Under the pieces are notes generated by a model, which saw only the letters and a program-made list of their open reading frames with translations, did not search any database and was not told the DNA's origin. Made by a program: the position numbers and the translations under genes. Shown one piece after another: positions 36,501 to 37,852 of a stretch of DNA of 37,852 bases; position 1 is the stretch's first letter, and every line of letters begins with the position of its first letter. The stretch is from a virus, in IMG/VR virus record IMGVR_UViG_3300012984_000005, positions 1 through 37,852 of that record, one strand, 5' to 3'.

Positions 36501-37852
36501 GCGATATTTAAAGGAGTTCTTTAAAGAGTTTTGGGAAGTAATAGAAGCTGGGGAATTAATACCAAATTGGCATATAGATAAAATATGTGATCACATACAA
36601 GCCGCTATTGAGACATGGGAGCGTGGGGAATCACAGGATGATATTCTGATAAATGTGCCCCCGGGAACGAGTAAAAGTACGCTGGTTACGCAAATACTCA
36701 ATGCTTGGATATGGACACGCACGCCATCTGCCAGGATTATCAGTAGTTCGTATTCTCATGATCTGTCTACTGCACATGCAGTAAAAACAAGAGATATCAT
36801 ACTATCAGAGAAGTACCAGCGCTATTACCCAGGATTCATTACAATGAAGAAGGATCAGGCCGGGAAAACACACTTTAAAAACACAAAACATGGAGAAAGA
36901 TTCACTACCTCGACTGGGGGAAGAGTTACGGGAATGCATGGTGATATTATCATCATTGATGACCCAATAGACCCTCAGAGTGCTGATGTACATGACGGTA
37001 AGGCCCTTGAAAACGCTTCTCGTTTTGTTAGCCGCACGCTATCTTCCAGGAAGACGAACAAGAAAAGGTCACTGACTATCATGGTAATGCAACGGCTACA
37101 TGAGAAAGACCCAGCCGGCATATGGTTAAAAAAGAAGAAGCGCCTTAATCACATTTGTTTGCCTGGGAAGATTACGCCTAAAACAGTTGTTTCTCCAGTA
37201 GATTGGGTGCAATATTACATCGATGGTCTATTAGATGTTAATAGGCTTGACCAGGACGCATTAGATAAAATGAATGAGGACCTGGGTTCATATGGCTACG
37301 CGAATCAGGTACTTCAACTTACTGCCCCAGAAGATGGCGGCATCTGGAAGAAATGGTTAAAGCCAATCCCGCGCAATCAAATGCCCGAGCGCTCTTCTAT
37401 GACAGATTGTGGATCTGATTGGGACACAGCCTATACGGAAGATCAGAAAAACGATGCATCTGCATATGTATCAAGCGGGAAAGTAGGAAACAACCAATAT
37501 ATTTACGATTTGGGATTCAAAAAGCTGGAATTTCCCGAGCTTATTCATTACATGTCATTGAGAGAGGGGCCACATCATATTGAGGCTAAGGCAAGTGGAA
37601 AGAGCGCGAAACAGGCATTAAAATCAATGGGCATAGTAGCGCTTGAGGTACAGGTAGTAGGAGGTGATAAAACAGCCAGGACGAAGTTAGTAACGCCCAG
37701 GGCCGAGGCTGGGTTTATTTATATTGCTGAGGACCTATTAGAGACATTGTATAACCACGAAGAACAGGGTATCCTTAAATTCCCCAATGGAGCACATGAT
37801 GATCTGAATGATGCCCTGGTACAATCAATTAATAGACATTATAAAAAGTCGC
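36469..37852 (+). CDS. terL: Terminase large subunit, 5' part (continues at base 1-143)
   Basis: The motor and nuclease that packages DNA. No stop before the window end; the frame continues through the 123-bp overlap to 143, giving about 467 aa. Walker A-like PPGTSKST is near residues 64-71, Walker B IIIIDDP near 160-166, and VMQRLHEKD lies after it. The nuclease domain has TDCGSDWDTAY (catalytic Asp) and the late HDDLNDAL acidic segment. An in-frame ATG at 36427 would add 14 residues and increases the overlap with TerS from 32 to 74 bases. Confidence 0.9.
   Translation, partial: MPERAKAELCKRYLKEFFKEFWEVIEAGELIPNWHIDKICDHIQAAIETWERGESQDDILINVPPGTSKSTLVTQILNAWIWTRTPSARIISSSYSHDLSTAHAVKTRDIILSEKYQRYYPGFITMKKDQAGKTHFKNTKHGERFTTSTGGRVTGMHGDIIIIDDPIDPQSADVHDGKALENASRFVSRTLSSRKTNKKRSLTIMVMQRLHEKDPAGIWLKKKKRLNHICLPGKITPKTVVSPVDWVQYYIDGLLDVNRLDQDALDKMNEDLGSYGYANQVLQLTAPEDGGIWKKWLKPIPRNQMPERSSMTDCGSDWDTAYTEDQKNDASAYVSSGKVGNNQYIYDLGFKKLEFPELIHYMSLREGPHHIEAKASGKSAKQALKSMGIVALEVQVVGGDKTARTKLVTPRAEAGFIYIAEDLLETLYNHEEQGILKFPNGAHDDLNDALVQSINRHYKKS
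37730..37852. repeat. Terminal direct repeat, right copy (circular join)
   Basis: Exact copy of bases 1-123; see the left copy. The coding phase of terL is preserved across the join. Confidence 0.93.

Noticed and set aside
1-37852. CRISPR arrays, insertion sequences, integrase or attachment sites
   Set aside because: No regularly spaced repeats, transposase or integrase-like proteins were seen on either strand.

Overview
This window is a complete double-stranded DNA phage genome of the HK97-like siphovirus type. The first 123 bases recur exactly as the last 123, and the terminase large subunit gene runs across that join, so the molecule closes into a circle of 37,729 bp. Every credible gene is on the + strand. 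The host is most likely a member of the Bacteroidota: promoters have the TTTG / TAnnTTTG form of that phylum, most starts lack a Shine-Dalgarno sequence and sit in A/T-rich contexts such as TATATG, and codon use is moderately A+T-rich. No integrase, repressor or partition gene was recognised, so a virulent lifestyle is inferred.

Layout: (1) 1-5641, end of TerL, portal, a two-domain glycosyltransferase, small genes and a Mu-F-like minor head protein. (2) 5742-10552, an accessory block of small genes, with a zinc ribbon, tandem CxxC paralogues, a secreted outer-membrane-like protein and an RLIG1-type RNA ligase. (3) 10731-15763, prohead protease, major capsid, connector, adaptor, tail completion, tail tube, and tail assembly chaperones joined by a -1 frameshift on an A9G slip site. 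(4) 15729-23815, tape measure (684 aa), tail-tip proteins, a second tail-tube-fold protein, and collar or fibre proteins, two of which carry N-terminal signal sequences. (5) 23817-25472, a membrane/lysis cassette with a putative holin and a putative unimolecular spanin but no recognisable endolysin. (6) 25652-30588, small early-type genes plus a recombination pair (annealing-type protein and PD-(D/E)XK exonuclease). (7) 30655-34403, replication: putative initiator carrying 11-bp iterons and an AT-rich stretch inside its gene (lambda-O style), DnaB helicase and VRR-NUC nuclease. (8) 34404-35700, a mostly non-coding region with promoters, strong terminators, structured RNA and three tRNA-like genes. 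(9) 35726 to the end, TerS and TerL.

How it works together: helicase and initiator hijack host replication; no polymerase or primase was seen. Recombination and VRR-NUC functions process concatemers, terminase packages them through the portal, and the head and tail modules build a roughly 100-nm-tailed virion. Transcription appears to be organised by a family of five promoters sharing a GGTATCAAA box in the spacer, four of them just after a gene module ends and three directly behind hairpin terminators. The most unusual signals are an identical C-terminal Pro-Val-Ser on four virion proteins, the shared promoter spacer box, the origin-like repeats inside the initiator gene, three tRNA-like genes with irregular arms alongside an RNA ligase, and a structured non-coding RNA locus.
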